64,000 bases of DNA from Flavobacterium sp. (lineage in GTDB: Bacteria; Bacteroidota; Bacteroidia; Flavobacteriales; Flavobacteriaceae), in assembly GCA_017984035.1 (NCBI GenBank), contig JAGOAF010000002.1, positions 1 to 64,000 of the forward strand, given 5' to 3'. The position numbers and the translations under genes are program-made. Shown here one piece after another: positions 17,410 to 25,593 of the stretch (the first letter of the stretch is position 1; every line of letters begins with the position of its first letter). The notes under the pieces are model-generated. The model searched no databases. It worked only from the letters and a program-made list of their open reading frames with translations, and was not told where the DNA came from.

Positions 17410-18540
17410 ATGAAGTTTGATTTATTACAAAAAGATTCCCAATCGAAAGCAAGAGCCGGAAGTATTACTACCGATCACGGTGTGATTGAAACCCCTATAT
17501 TTATGCCAGTTGGAACAGTGGCTTCGGTTAAAGGAGTGCACCAACGCGAATTAAAAAACGACATCAATCCGGATATAATTTTAGGGAATACCTATCATTT
17601 GTATTTGCGCCCACAAACTGAAATTTTAGAAAAAGCAGGTGGATTGCATAAATTTATGAATTGGGATCGTAATATTTTGACTGATTCAGGTGGGTACCAA
17701 GTGTATTCGCTTTCAGCTAATAGAAAGATTAAAGAAGAAGGTGTAAAATTCAAATCCCATATTGACGGATCCTATCATTTTTTCACACCTGAAAATGTAA
17801 TGGAAATTCAACGTACCATTGGTGCCGATATTATCATGGCTTTTGATGAATGTACGCCATATCCTTGTGATTACAATTATGCGAAGCGCTCGATGCACAT
17901 GACACACCGTTGGTTGGATCGTTGTATCAATCATTTGGATAACTTGCCTTTTAAATACGGCTACGAACAAACTTTTTTCCCAATAGTTCAAGGAAGTACG
18001 TACAAAGACTTACGCAGACAGTCAGCTGAATACATTGCTAATTCAGGTCAGCAAGGAAATGCTATTGGCGGACTATCTGTTGGAGAACCTGCTGAGGAAA
18101 TGTATGCCATGACAGAAGTTGTATGCGAAATTTTACCCGAAGACAAACCTCGCTATTTAATGGGAGTGGGGACACCAATTAATATTTTAGAAAATATAGC
18201 CTTAGGAATTGATATGTTTGATTGTGTAATGCCTACCCGTAACGCAAGAAACGGTATGTTGTTTACAGCAAACGGTACCATCAACATCAAAAATAAAAAG
18301 TGGGAAGCCGATTTTTCACCGATTGACGAAATGGGAATTACTTTCGTAGATACAGAATATACAAAAGCGTATTTGCGACACCTTTTTGCCGCTAATGAAT
18401 TTCTAGGAAAACAAATTGCTACTATACATAATTTAGGTTTTTATATGTGGTTGGTTCGTGAAGCTAGAAAACATATCTTAGCAGGAGATTTTAGACCTTG
18501 GAAAGAAATGATGGTCAAAAACATGAGCCAACGATTATAA
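17410..18540 (+). CDS. tgt: tRNA-guanine transglycosylase (zinc-site-less type)
   Basis: Tgt exchanges guanine-34 of GUN-anticodon tRNAs for preQ1 on the way to queuosine. The 376-residue TIM-barrel enzyme keeps the catalytic core: 'LTDSGGYQVYSLS' near residue 92, 'MAFDECTPYP', 'GGLSVGEP' and the nucleophile Asp in 'DMFDCVMPTRNARNG'. The usual zinc site is missing. Where E. coli Tgt has CDCYTC before YSRAYL, this protein has 'GITFVD' before YTKAYL, so all three cysteines are gone, while the His of TIHNL remains. Stop-to-start distance to the LptF/G gene is nine bases, so they form an operon. The role assignment is firm. Confidence 0.93.
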   Translation: MKFDLLQKDSQSKARAGSITTDHGVIETPIFMPVGTVASVKGVHQRELKNDINPDIILGNTYHLYLRPQTEILEKAGGLHKFMNWDRNILTDSGGYQVYSLSANRKIKEEGVKFKSHIDGSYHFFTPENVMEIQRTIGADIIMAFDECTPYPCDYNYAKRSMHMTHRWLDRCINHLDNLPFKYGYEQTFFPIVQGSTYKDLRRQSAEYIANSGQQGNAIGGLSVGEPAEEMYAMTEVVCEILPEDKPRYLMGVGTPINILENIALGIDMFDCVMPTRNARNGMLFTANGTINIKNKKWEADFSPIDEMGITFVDTEYTKAYLRHLFAANEFLGKQIATIHNLGFYMWLVREARKHILAGDFRPWKEMMVKNMSQRL

Positions 18541-18549
18541 TTTTTTCTA

Positions 18550-19644
18550 ATGAACAAATTAACAATACTAGATAAATACATCTTAAAGCGTTACTTGGTC
18601 ACTTTTTCGGTGATGCTTTTGTTATTTGTTCCCATCGGAATTGTTGTTGATGTTTCGGAAAAGGTCAACATGATGATTAAAAATCAGGTGCCTTTGAACA
18701 AAATATTGGTATATTATTTTCATTTTACCATTTATTTTACCAACATGCTTTTTCCGATTTTTTTGTTTTTATCGGTTATTTGGTTTACCTCAAAATTGGC
18801 CAATAATACAGAAATCATTGCTATATTAAGTTCAGGAATTTCGTTCACACGATTTATGCGGCCCTTTATAATTGGCGCCTCTATAATTTCTGTAATAGTT
18901 CTATTAATGGGATTTTATTTGGTTCCAATTGCTAGCGAAGGATTCAATAATTTTAGGTATACTTATTTAAGAACAGGCGGGCAACAATTAATGCAAGGCG
19001 ATAATACCGATGTCTACCGACAAATTAGTGATAAGGAGTTTATTTACGTTAACAGTTTCAATACAGAAACCAAAACAGCCTATAATTTTTCTTTAGAAAA
19101 CTGCGATAAAGAAAAGTTAACTTATAAGATTACTGCTGCCCGAATTCAATGGAATCCAAAAGAGAAAAACTATACACTCTTTGAATATACAAAGAGAACT
19201 GTCGGACCAATGGGTGATAAGATTGAAAAAGCTGCTGAGAAAAAAATGAAATTCAAATTTGATTTGGAAGATTTAGCTCCGGTAGTCTATATTGCAGAAA
19301 CACTTCCTTTAGGAAAGCTGTATGATTTTATCAACAAAGAAAAGAAAAGAGGTTCTTCCAATATCAATATTTACTTAGTGGTATTTTATAAGAAATTCAG
19401 CATTCCAATTTCGGCATTTATTTTGACTATTATTGCCGTTTCAGTCTCAGCAATGAAACGAAGAGGAGGAATGGGAATGAATTTAGCCATCGGAATTGCA
19501 GTTGCTTTTTCTTTTGTTTTTTTAGATAAAATTTTTGGCGTCTTTGCCGAAAAAACTAGTTTTTCTCCACTCATTGCGGTCTGGACTCCTAATTTGCTTT
19601 TTGGAATCTTAGCGTATTACCTTTTACGACATGCAAAACGATAA
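18550..19644 (+). CDS. LptF/LptG-family permease (YjgP/YjgQ)
   Basis: This is a 364-residue inner-membrane subunit of the LptBFG ABC transporter, which extracts lipopolysaccharide and feeds the Lpt bridge. It has two N-terminal and four further membrane helices. A large periplasmic beta-jellyroll-like domain lies between them (about residues 125-265). The start 'LDKYILKRYLVTFSVMLL' is typical of the family. Sequence alone does not tell LptF from LptG, and no partner or LptB is in the window. It lies between tgt and the EamA transporter and overlaps the latter by 14 bases. Confidence 0.9.
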   Translation: MNKLTILDKYILKRYLVTFSVMLLLFVPIGIVVDVSEKVNMMIKNQVPLNKILVYYFHFTIYFTNMLFPIFLFLSVIWFTSKLANNTEIIAILSSGISFTRFMRPFIIGASIISVIVLLMGFYLVPIASEGFNNFRYTYLRTGGQQLMQGDNTDVYRQISDKEFIYVNSFNTETKTAYNFSLENCDKEKLTYKITAARIQWNPKEKNYTLFEYTKRTVGPMGDKIEKAAEKKMKFKFDLEDLAPVVYIAETLPLGKLYDFINKEKKRGSSNINIYLVVFYKKFSIPISAFILTIIAVSVSAMKRRGGMGMNLAIGIAVAFSFVFLDKIFGVFAEKTSFSPLIAVWTPNLLFGILAYYLLRHAKR

Positions 19645-20515
19645 TTTAAAAAGCTACCTCAACCTGCACTTGATTGTTTTTATTTGGGGGTTTACAGCCA
19701 TTTTAGGCGCTTTAATTACGATTCCTGCAGATGATTTAGTTTGGTACCGAATGCTTATCGCTAGTGGTTTTATCGGATTGTTTTTAGTTGCCAAAAAGAA
19801 ATCATTTCGCATACCCGTTCGAGAATTACTGCAATTAGTATTTGTTGGATTATTGATTGCCTTACATTGGATTTTCTTTTTTCAAGCCATTCATATTTCT
19901 AATGTTTCCATTACCCTTTCGGTATTTTCATTAGGTGCTTTTTTCGCTTCTTTATTGGAACCTATTTTTTATGGGCGAAAAGTGCTTTGGTATGAAGTGT
20001 TTTTTGGGTTAATTATTATTGGTGGTCTGTCTTTAATTTTACAAGTTGAAAGCGGATACATCAACGGCGTATTTTTTGCTCTAGCGTCCATCATTTTAGG
20101 GGTTTTGTTTACATTAATGAATGGGAAATTAATTGCCAAACACGATTCGTCTGTTATTACATTTTACGAATTCCTATCGGGTTTTTTCTTTATTTCAATC
20201 TACTTTATTGTTCAAGGAAAATTCACAATTGACTTTTTTGTACTTTCAGTTAACAATTGGATATGGCTTTTTATTTTAGCTTCGGTTTGTACAGCTTATG
20301 CTTTTACAGCTTCAGTAGGAGTAATGCGAAAATTAACCCCCTACACGGTTATGTTAACGACAAATTTGGAACCAGTATACGGAATCGCATTGGCTTATTT
20401 TATTATTGGAGGTAAAGAAAAAATGAGTACGGAATTTTATATTGGTGCCTTAATTATAGTTATTACTGTTATTTTAAACGGGGTAATAAAACACTATTAC
20501 AAAGGCAAAGAATAA
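19631..20515 (+). CDS. EamA/DMT-superfamily transporter
   Basis: This 294-residue inner-membrane protein has ten predicted helices in two EamA repeats. The second repeat begins near 'YINGVFFALASIILGVLFTL'. Members move amino acids, nucleosides or other small metabolites. The substrate here is unknown. Hallmarks are 'VFIWGFTAILGALI' in helix 1, the loop 'WYRMLIAS', and 'TPYTVMLTTNLEPVYGIALA' near the C-terminus. The first 14 bases overlap the LptF/G gene, which suggests translational coupling. Confidence 0.88.
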   Translation: MQNDNLKSYLNLHLIVFIWGFTAILGALITIPADDLVWYRMLIASGFIGLFLVAKKKSFRIPVRELLQLVFVGLLIALHWIFFFQAIHISNVSITLSVFSLGAFFASLLEPIFYGRKVLWYEVFFGLIIIGGLSLILQVESGYINGVFFALASIILGVLFTLMNGKLIAKHDSSVITFYEFLSGFFFISIYFIVQGKFTIDFFVLSVNNWIWLFILASVCTAYAFTASVGVMRKLTPYTVMLTTNLEPVYGIALAYFIIGGKEKMSTEFYIGALIIVITVILNGVIKHYYKGKE

Positions 20516-20579
20516 CTAAAAACAAGGCAATTTTTCACACTTAAATCGAAATATAGGGCTGTCAAACGATTTTAAATTT

Positions 20580-20587
20580 TATATTTG
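20580..20587 (+). promoter_or_regulatory. Predicted -7 element of accA
   Basis: TATATTTG lies 37 bases before the accA ATG and separates this gene from the tgt operon. No clear -33 TTG is seen at the usual distance. Confidence 0.55.
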
Positions 20588-20624
20588 CAGTTCTAATCGA
20601 GAAAAAAAATAACACTACAACTCC

Positions 20625-21578
20625 ATGGAATATTTAGATTTTGAACTTCCTATCAAAGAACTAGAAGATCAGTTAGAAAAATGTGTGGTTATTGGTAAAG
20701 AATCAGATGTTGATGTAACCAATACATGCAAACAAATCAATAAAAAGTTAGAAGAAACCAAACGTAATATATACAAAAACCTAACCGCTTGGCAACGTGT
20801 TCAATTGTCAAGACACCCTAATAGACCGTACACATTAGACCATATCAACGCACTATGCGGCGATACTTTTTTAGAATTACACGGAGATCGCGGATTTAAA
20901 GATGATAAAGCGATGATTGGTGGATTAGGAAAAATTGCGGGTCAATCATTTATGATTATTGGCCAACAAAAAGGTTACAACACTAAAACGCGTCAATACC
21001 GTAATTTTGGTATGGCGAATCCAGAAGGGTACAGAAAAGCCTTGCGTTTAATGAAAATGGCTGAGAAATTTGGCATACCAATCGTGACCTTAGTAGATAC
21101 CCCAGGAGCTTATCCCGGTTTAGAAGCGGAAGAGCGCGGACAAGGAGAGGCTATTGCAAGAAACATTTTTGAAATGGTTCGATTAAAAGTACCTGTAATC
21201 ACTGTAATTGTAGGTGAAGGTGCATCAGGAGGTGCTTTAGGTATTGGTGTAGGAGATAAAGTGTATATGTTAGAAAATACCTGGTATTCTGTAATTTCAC
21301 CAGAATCTTGTTCGTCTATTCTTTGGAAAAGTTGGGAGTATAAAGAACAAGCGGCTGAAGCGTTGAAATTGACTTCTTCTGACATGAAAAAGCAAAAACT
21401 AATTGATGATATTATTCCAGAACCATTAGGAGGAGCACATTTCGATAGAGAAAGTACTTTCAAAACGGTGGAGCAATATATTATGAAAGGATACAATGAG
21501 TTGAAAGACTTATCAACAGAAGAATTATTAGCGCAGCGATATGAGAAATACCTTGCAATGGGGCATTTTAAAGACTAA
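20625..21578 (+). CDS. accA: Acetyl-CoA carboxylase carboxyltransferase subunit alpha
   Basis: AccA with AccD transfers the carboxyl group from carboxybiotin to acetyl-CoA, making malonyl-CoA for fatty-acid synthesis. The 317-residue length is standard. The N-terminal helices '[15 protein letters not shown]' are followed by the crotonase-fold core with '[17 protein letters not shown]' and the oxyanion-hole region '[16 protein letters not shown]'. The AccD-docking surface cannot be judged from the sequence. It stands alone between its own promoter and terminator. Confidence 0.96.
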   Translation: MEYLDFELPIKELEDQLEKCVVIGKESDVDVTNTCKQINKKLEETKRNIYKNLTAWQRVQLSRHPNRPYTLDHINALCGDTFLELHGDRGFKDDKAMIGGLGKIAGQSFMIIGQQKGYNTKTRQYRNFGMANPEGYRKALRLMKMAEKFGIPIVTLVDTPGAYPGLEAEERGQGEAIARNIFEMVRLKVPVITVIVGEGASGGALGIGVGDKVYMLENTWYSVISPESCSSILWKSWEYKEQAAEALKLTSSDMKKQKLIDDIIPEPLGGAHFDRESTFKTVEQYIMKGYNELKDLSTEELLAQRYEKYLAMGHFKD

Positions 21579-21599
21579 TATTCTTACAAATAGATACTT

Positions 21600-21631
21600 A
21601 ATCCGAAACCTTGTGGTTTCGGATTTTTTTT
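21600..21631 (+). terminator. Intrinsic terminator after accA
   Basis: AATCCGAAACC-ttgt-GGTTTCGGATT forms an 11-bp stem followed by a run of T. Confidence 0.9.
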
Positions 21632-21707
21632 GACTTATAAACAAAAAATAGTTAGTTATCAACATTATTATGTAATAAGTCGTTGCGGCCTTTTTTTTAA
21701 TTTTTCT

Positions 21708-21715
21708 TATTTTCG
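21708..21715 (+). promoter_or_regulatory. Possible -7 element of dnaB
   Basis: TATTTTCG is one mismatch from consensus. A TTG at 21683-21685 lies 22 bases upstream. The dnaB ATG is only four bases past the element, so the mRNA would be nearly leaderless. Confidence 0.4.
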
Positions 21716-21719
21716 CTAC

Positions 21720-23264
21720 ATGGAAAATTTTAGGAATATAGCGCCAGTAAAAGTAGACAAAGCGACTATCATTAATCTCGAAAAAGGAAAATTACCTCCA
21801 CAGGTATTGGATTTAGAAGAGGCGGTGTTAGGCGCCATGATGATTGATAAAAAAGGGGTAGATGAGGTAATTGATATTTTACAAGCCGATGCCTTTTATA
21901 AAGACGCACACAAATATATTTTTGAAGCCATTGTTCAATTGTTTACCGAAACGCAACCAATTGACTTGTTGACAGTTTCTGCTCAGCTAAAGAAGAATGG
22001 AAAATTAGACATTGCAGGTGGTGATTTCTATTTGATCCAGCTGACCCAAAAAATTTCCTCTTCGGCGCATATTGAGTTTCATTCTAGAATTATTCTGCAA
22101 AAATTCATCCAGCGTAGTTTAATTCGTATTTCATCAGAAATTATTGAGGACTCGTATGACGAAACTACAGATGTTTTTGATTTGTTAGACAAAGCCGAAT
22201 CGAAGTTATACGAAGTAACGCAAGGAAATATTAAACGTAGTTCCGAAACAGCACAAAGTTTAGTATTGCAAGCCAAAAAACGAATTGAAGAGATTGCCGG
22301 TCAAGAAGGACTGAGTGGTGTCGCAACTGGTTTTGAAAAATTAGATAAGATTACTTCAGGCTGGCAACCAAGTGATTTAATCATTATTGCTGCGAGACCT
22401 GCGATGGGAAAAACAGCATTTGTATTGTCCATGGCCCGAAATATGGCTATTGATTTTGGAATGCCAGTTGCTTTATTCTCTTTGGAGATGGCTTCAGTAC
22501 AATTGATTACCCGTTTAATTTCATCGGAAACAGGTTTGTCTTCAGAAAAATTACGTACCGGAAAATTAGAAAAACACGAATGGGAACAATTGAGTACCAA
22601 AGTGAAAAATCTAGAAAAAGCACCTTTATATATTGATGATACGCCATCCCTTTCTATTTTTGATTTAAGAGCCAAAGCAAGACGTTTGGTTTCGCAACAC
22701 GGAATTCGAATTATCATTGTTGACTATTTGCAATTGATGACAGCCGGTGGAAACGGAAAAGGCGGCGGAAATAGAGAGCAAGAAATCTCGACTATTTCTC
22801 GAAATTTGAAAGCCTTAGCAAAAGAATTGAATGTTCCGGTTATTGCACTTTCGCAATTATCGCGTGCGGTTGAAACTCGTGGTTCTAGTAAGCGTCCTTT
22901 ATTGTCCGATTTACGTGAATCGGGAGCGATTGAGCAAGATGCCGATATCGTTTCGTTTTTGTACCGTCCAGAATATTATAAAATTGATGAATGGGATGAT
23001 GACGAAGCATCACCAACAGCTGGTCAGGCTGAAATTATGATTGCAAAGCACCGTAATGGTAGTATCGAAAACGTTCGTTTGAAATTCATCGGTCACTTGG
23101 GTAAGTTTGATAATTTAGATGATTATTCGGGCAGTTATGATGATTTACCTTCCAGTATGAATAGTGATGATAATCCGTTTATCACAAAGAATTTGCCTTC
23201 GGCTAACGAAGCTTTTGGAAGTAATTTGAATGACGACGACGAGGACAGTGATGTTCCTTTTTAA
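21720..23264 (+). CDS. dnaB: Replicative DNA helicase DnaB
   Basis: DnaB is the hexameric 5'-3' helicase at the replication fork. The 514-residue protein has the N-terminal primase-interaction domain ('PPQVLDLEEAVLGAMMIDKKG') and a RecA-like motor with Walker A 'ARPAMGKTAF' near residue 225, Walker B 'IIIVDYLQLM', and the C-terminal arginine motifs around 'AKHRNGS'. There is no intein or insertion. The start at 21720 (MENFRNIAPVKVDK) agrees with related proteins; the upstream in-frame extension crosses the putative promoter. The acidic tail 'DDDEDSDVPF' is of the type that can contact basic partners. It is monocistronic, with its own terminator. Confidence 0.96.
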   Translation: MENFRNIAPVKVDKATIINLEKGKLPPQVLDLEEAVLGAMMIDKKGVDEVIDILQADAFYKDAHKYIFEAIVQLFTETQPIDLLTVSAQLKKNGKLDIAGGDFYLIQLTQKISSSAHIEFHSRIILQKFIQRSLIRISSEIIEDSYDETTDVFDLLDKAESKLYEVTQGNIKRSSETAQSLVLQAKKRIEEIAGQEGLSGVATGFEKLDKITSGWQPSDLIIIAARPAMGKTAFVLSMARNMAIDFGMPVALFSLEMASVQLITRLISSETGLSSEKLRTGKLEKHEWEQLSTKVKNLEKAPLYIDDTPSLSIFDLRAKARRLVSQHGIRIIIVDYLQLMTAGGNGKGGGNREQEISTISRNLKALAKELNVPVIALSQLSRAVETRGSSKRPLLSDLRESGAIEQDADIVSFLYRPEYYKIDEWDDDEASPTAGQAEIMIAKHRNGSIENVRLKFIGHLGKFDNLDDYSGSYDDLPSSMNSDDNPFITKNLPSANEAFGSNLNDDDEDSDVPF

Positions 23265-23278
23265 ATATAAAATATAAG

Positions 23279-23303
23279 TCCGCTTTTAAGCGGATTTTTT
23301 TTT
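23279..23303 (+). terminator. Intrinsic terminator after dnaB
   Basis: TCCGCTT-tt-AAGCGGA is followed by nine T. Confidence 0.88.
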
Positions 23304-23333
23304 GGATCACAGTCAAATGAAGTGAAACTATAT

Positions 23334-24137
23334 TTAATTCAAACTAAACTCCATCCAAATAGGGCAATGGTCAGATATGGTTCTAGCTTGTCGCAGAGAG
23401 GGAAAATTTTGGTAAAACAAAACGATACCTGAATCTAATTTCTTGATTTTTGATTTTTGAAAAAATAGATTGTCAAATTCTGAAGCAAGGCATTGCCCGT
23501 TTTTACAACTGCGTTTCAAAGAGGTTTTTTGGTTAACTAATGCTGATTCAAATCCCATTTTTCGTAAAGGATTAAAAACAGAATGCGATTGGGGACAATT
23601 GAAATCACCCATAATGATCATATTAGACTTCGGATATGCTGATGGGAAGAATTGAAAGTATTTAATTTCTCTTTCAGGTTGTTTACTTTTGGTAATAGCA
23701 TGAAAGGAAACAGCTGTAAATTGCTTTTTTGCGTATTCAAATGTGCATAAGTAGGGTTCACGTTCCATAACTTTTGCGTATTTTTTTTCAAGCCACGCTT
23801 TTCCAATCTTTTTTACTGATGCTGTTTTCCATAGAAAGGCATAGCGCTCCGTTTTGCTTGGTGAACTTGTTGTTGGATTACTTATAGTATAGTCCCAATG
23901 GGATCCTTTCCTATTGAGTGCATCAGCAAGACGGGCAACAGCTTGAGCGCCTCCATAACCCGCTACAACTTCTTGTAAGGCTATTAAATCGTATTTGTTT
24001 AACAGAGTTGCCATAAAGGCTATTTCTTCGTTAGACTTTGATTTTCCCAAATTTTCTACATTCCAGGAAACCAATTGGACTTGGCTAAAGCCAAAGGAAG
24101 ATAGAATCAGAAATACGAGTAGGAATAATTTTTTCAT
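23334..24137 (-). CDS. Secreted endonuclease/exonuclease/phosphatase-family protein
   Basis: This 267-residue exported protein has a signal peptide (MKKLFLLVFLILSSFGFSQ) and a DNase I-like fold. The catalytic markers are 'SWNVENLG' near residue 24, the metal-binding Glu in 'IALQEV', 'IMGDFNCP' and the C-terminal 'ISDHCPIW', the standard N/E/D-N/D-H set of the EEP superfamily. It could be a periplasmic nuclease or a phosphodiesterase; the fold does not decide. The small basic C-terminal half contains two cysteines (SCKNGQC) that might form a disulfide. It lies between dnaB and rplT as a single gene. Confidence 0.85.
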   Translation of the reverse strand: MKKLFLLVFLILSSFGFSQVQLVSWNVENLGKSKSNEEIAFMATLLNKYDLIALQEVVAGYGGAQAVARLADALNRKGSHWDYTISNPTTSSPSKTERYAFLWKTASVKKIGKAWLEKKYAKVMEREPYLCTFEYAKKQFTAVSFHAITKSKQPEREIKYFQFFPSAYPKSNMIIMGDFNCPQSHSVFNPLRKMGFESALVNQKTSLKRSCKNGQCLASEFDNLFFQKSKIKKLDSGIVLFYQNFPSLRQARTISDHCPIWMEFSLN

Positions 24138-24203
24138 GAGCTATTTCAAAACTAATTTTATGACCTAAAGATACAATTAAATGTAGTTTTAATATAGGGC
24201 AAT

Positions 24204-24234
24204 AAAAAACCCCAATCTTTCGATTGAGGTTTTT
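24204..24234 (-). terminator. Intrinsic terminator after rplT
   Basis: On the minus strand, a CCTCAATC-gaaa-GATTGGGG stem (one G·T pair) is followed by TTTTTT. It closes the thrS-infC-rpmI-rplT operon. Confidence 0.82.
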
Positions 24235-24273
24235 CTATGTAAGTAAGTAATCTAAATTGAGTTGATAAAACGT

Positions 24274-24618
24274 TTATTTTACTTTATTAAGTATTGCTTT
24301 GAAAGCTTCTGGGTGGTTCATCGCTAAATCAGCAAGAACCTTACGGTTCAATTCGATATTGTTAGCTTTCACTTTTCCCATGAATTGTGAATAAGACATT
24401 CCTTCTAAACGAGCTCCAGCGTTGATACGTTGAATCCATAAAGCACGGAAATTTCTTTTATTCACTTTTCTGTCACGGTAAGCGTAGCACATTGCTTTCT
24501 CTACCGCGTTCTTAGCAACTGTCCAAACGTTTTTACGTCTACCAAAGAAACCTTTGGCTTGCTTCATTATTTTTTTTCTTCTTGCTCTTTTAGCAACTGA
24601 ATTTACCGATCTTGGCAT
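24274..24618 (-). CDS. rplT: 50S ribosomal protein L20
   Basis: L20 is an early-assembly protein that binds 23S rRNA. The 114-residue protein has the typical long, strongly basic N-terminal helix ([20 protein letters not shown]) and a globular C-terminus ('[19 protein letters not shown]'). In many bacteria L20 represses its own operon by binding an mRNA mimic of its rRNA site. Here it follows rpmI after an unusually long 120-base gap that may hold such a control element. Confidence 0.97.
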   Translation of the reverse strand: MPRSVNSVAKRARRKKIMKQAKGFFGRRKNVWTVAKNAVEKAMCYAYRDRKVNKRNFRALWIQRINAGARLEGMSYSQFMGKVKANNIELNRKVLADLAMNHPEAFKAILNKVK

Positions 24619-24738
24619 AATTTTACTGTTTTTTTTGTAGCAGGCGTCCCGAATTTAATCAAGAGAACTTAAGGCCATACTCCAAGGTTATTAAATTGTT
24701 TGTAACCTAAAGAATTTTAATTGATAATTATCAATTAA
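24619..24738 (-). other. 120-base rpmI-rplT spacer, candidate L20 control region
   Basis: The spacer holds no ORF. Right after the rpmI stop is a perfect 22-base palindrome (24717-24738, TTAATTGATAA and its mirror). Next is a 6-bp inverted repeat (AGGTTA 24685-24690 / TAACCT 24703-24708). A more GC-rich stretch (about 24640-24680) leads into the rplT start. Such a gap inside a short ribosomal-protein operon is more than a ribosome needs. An L20-binding or RNA-processing site is an inference. Confidence 0.4.
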
Positions 24739-24936
24739 TTAGATAATTCTTAATTGTTGTTTGATGCTTTTTTCATCTGATTGGTGAACTAACGCTGAGT
24801 GTGTCAAAGCTAATTTACGTTTTTTAGATTTTTTAGTCAAGATGTGACTTTTAAAAGCATGCTTTCTTTTAATCTTTCCAGAACCAGTAACTTTAAATCG
24901 TTTCTTGGCGCTAGATTTGGTTTTCATTTTAGGCAT
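24739..24936 (-). CDS. rpmI: 50S ribosomal protein L35
   Basis: The 65-residue basic protein begins [20 protein letters not shown], the standard L35 N-terminus, and continues with '[19 protein letters not shown]'. It is the middle gene of the conserved infC-rpmI-rplT cluster. An imperfect hairpin (GAG-TTGC arms, 24979-24997) lies in the 86-base gap after infC. It could take part in translational control but is not a clear terminator. Confidence 0.97.
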   Translation of the reverse strand: MPKMKTKSSAKKRFKVTGSGKIKRKHAFKSHILTKKSKKRKLALTHSALVHQSDEKSIKQQLRII

Positions 24937-25022
24937 TTTTTCCTAGTGTTTTTAATTTATCTTACTTACTATCTTTGCGAGCTTGCTATGCAATCTCAAT
25001 ATTTCGTTATCCTAAATGAGGA

Positions 25023-25577
25023 TTATTTCTTTTTCTTAGGAGCAATGAACATAATCATTCTCTTTCCTTCCAGAACAGGCATCGCTTCTACTTTACCAAA
25101 TTCTTCTAAATCAGTAGCCAAACGCAATAATAAGATTTGACCTTGATCTTTATAAATAATAGAACGTCCTTTAAAGAAAACAAAGGCTTTCAATTTAGAT
25201 CCTTCTTTTAAGAATTTCTCAGCGTTCTTTCTTTTGAATTCGTAATCGTGCTCATCAGTTTGAGGACCAAAACGAATTTCTTTAATTGTCACTTGTGTTG
25301 ATTTGGCTTTCAAAACCTTTTCACGTTTCTTTTGCTCATAGACAAACTTTTTGTAGTCCATGATTTTACAAACGGGCGGTTCAGCATTTGGTGAAATTTC
25401 AACCAAATCCAATTCAAATTCGTCAGCTAATTTCAAAGCATCTGCAGTTTTAAAAACTCCAGGCTCAATATTTTCACCTACAAGACGTACTTCTGGTACA
25501 CGAATAAAATTGTTTATTCGGTGTGCATCTTTCTTTTCTACTCGAGGTTGGTAACCTCTGTTGCTTCTTATTGCTAT
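25023..25577 (-). CDS. infC: Translation initiation factor IF-3, probable AUA start
   Basis: IF-3 checks start-codon and initiator-tRNA pairing and keeps 30S subunits free. The first in-frame ATG (25436) would cut off about 47 residues of the N-terminal domain. Reading upstream, the conserved N-terminus '[19 protein letters not shown]' is intact and is preceded by ATA at 25577. No ATG, GTG or TTG lies in frame between there and the stop at 25611-25613. With the ATA start the protein has 184 residues, a normal length. E. coli infC also uses a rare start (AUU), which lets IF-3 repress its own synthesis; the same logic is inferred here. The start is 16 bases after thrS. Confidence 0.92.
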   Translation of the reverse strand: MAIRSNRGYQPRVEKKDAHRINNFIRVPEVRLVGENIEPGVFKTADALKLADEFELDLVEISPNAEPPVCKIMDYKKFVYEQKKREKVLKAKSTQVTIKEIRFGPQTDEHDYEFKRKNAEKFLKEGSKLKAFVFFKGRSIIYKDQGQILLLRLATDLEEFGKVEAMPVLEGKRMIMFIAPKKKK

Positions 25578-25593
25578 GGCTTTAAAATTTAAG

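Noticed and set aside
24970..24977. TATCTTTG on the plus strand in the infC-rpmI gap
   Set aside because: It matches a -7 element but points antisense into infC with no plausible gene downstream and no clear -33 element. Chance matches are expected in AT-rich DNA.
25023..25436. infC starting at the internal ATG
   Set aside because: It would delete most of the IF-3 N-terminal domain although the upstream codons encode the conserved sequence in frame.
25360..25554. Plus-strand ORF opposite infC
   Set aside because: Antisense to the conserved IF-3 N-terminal region.
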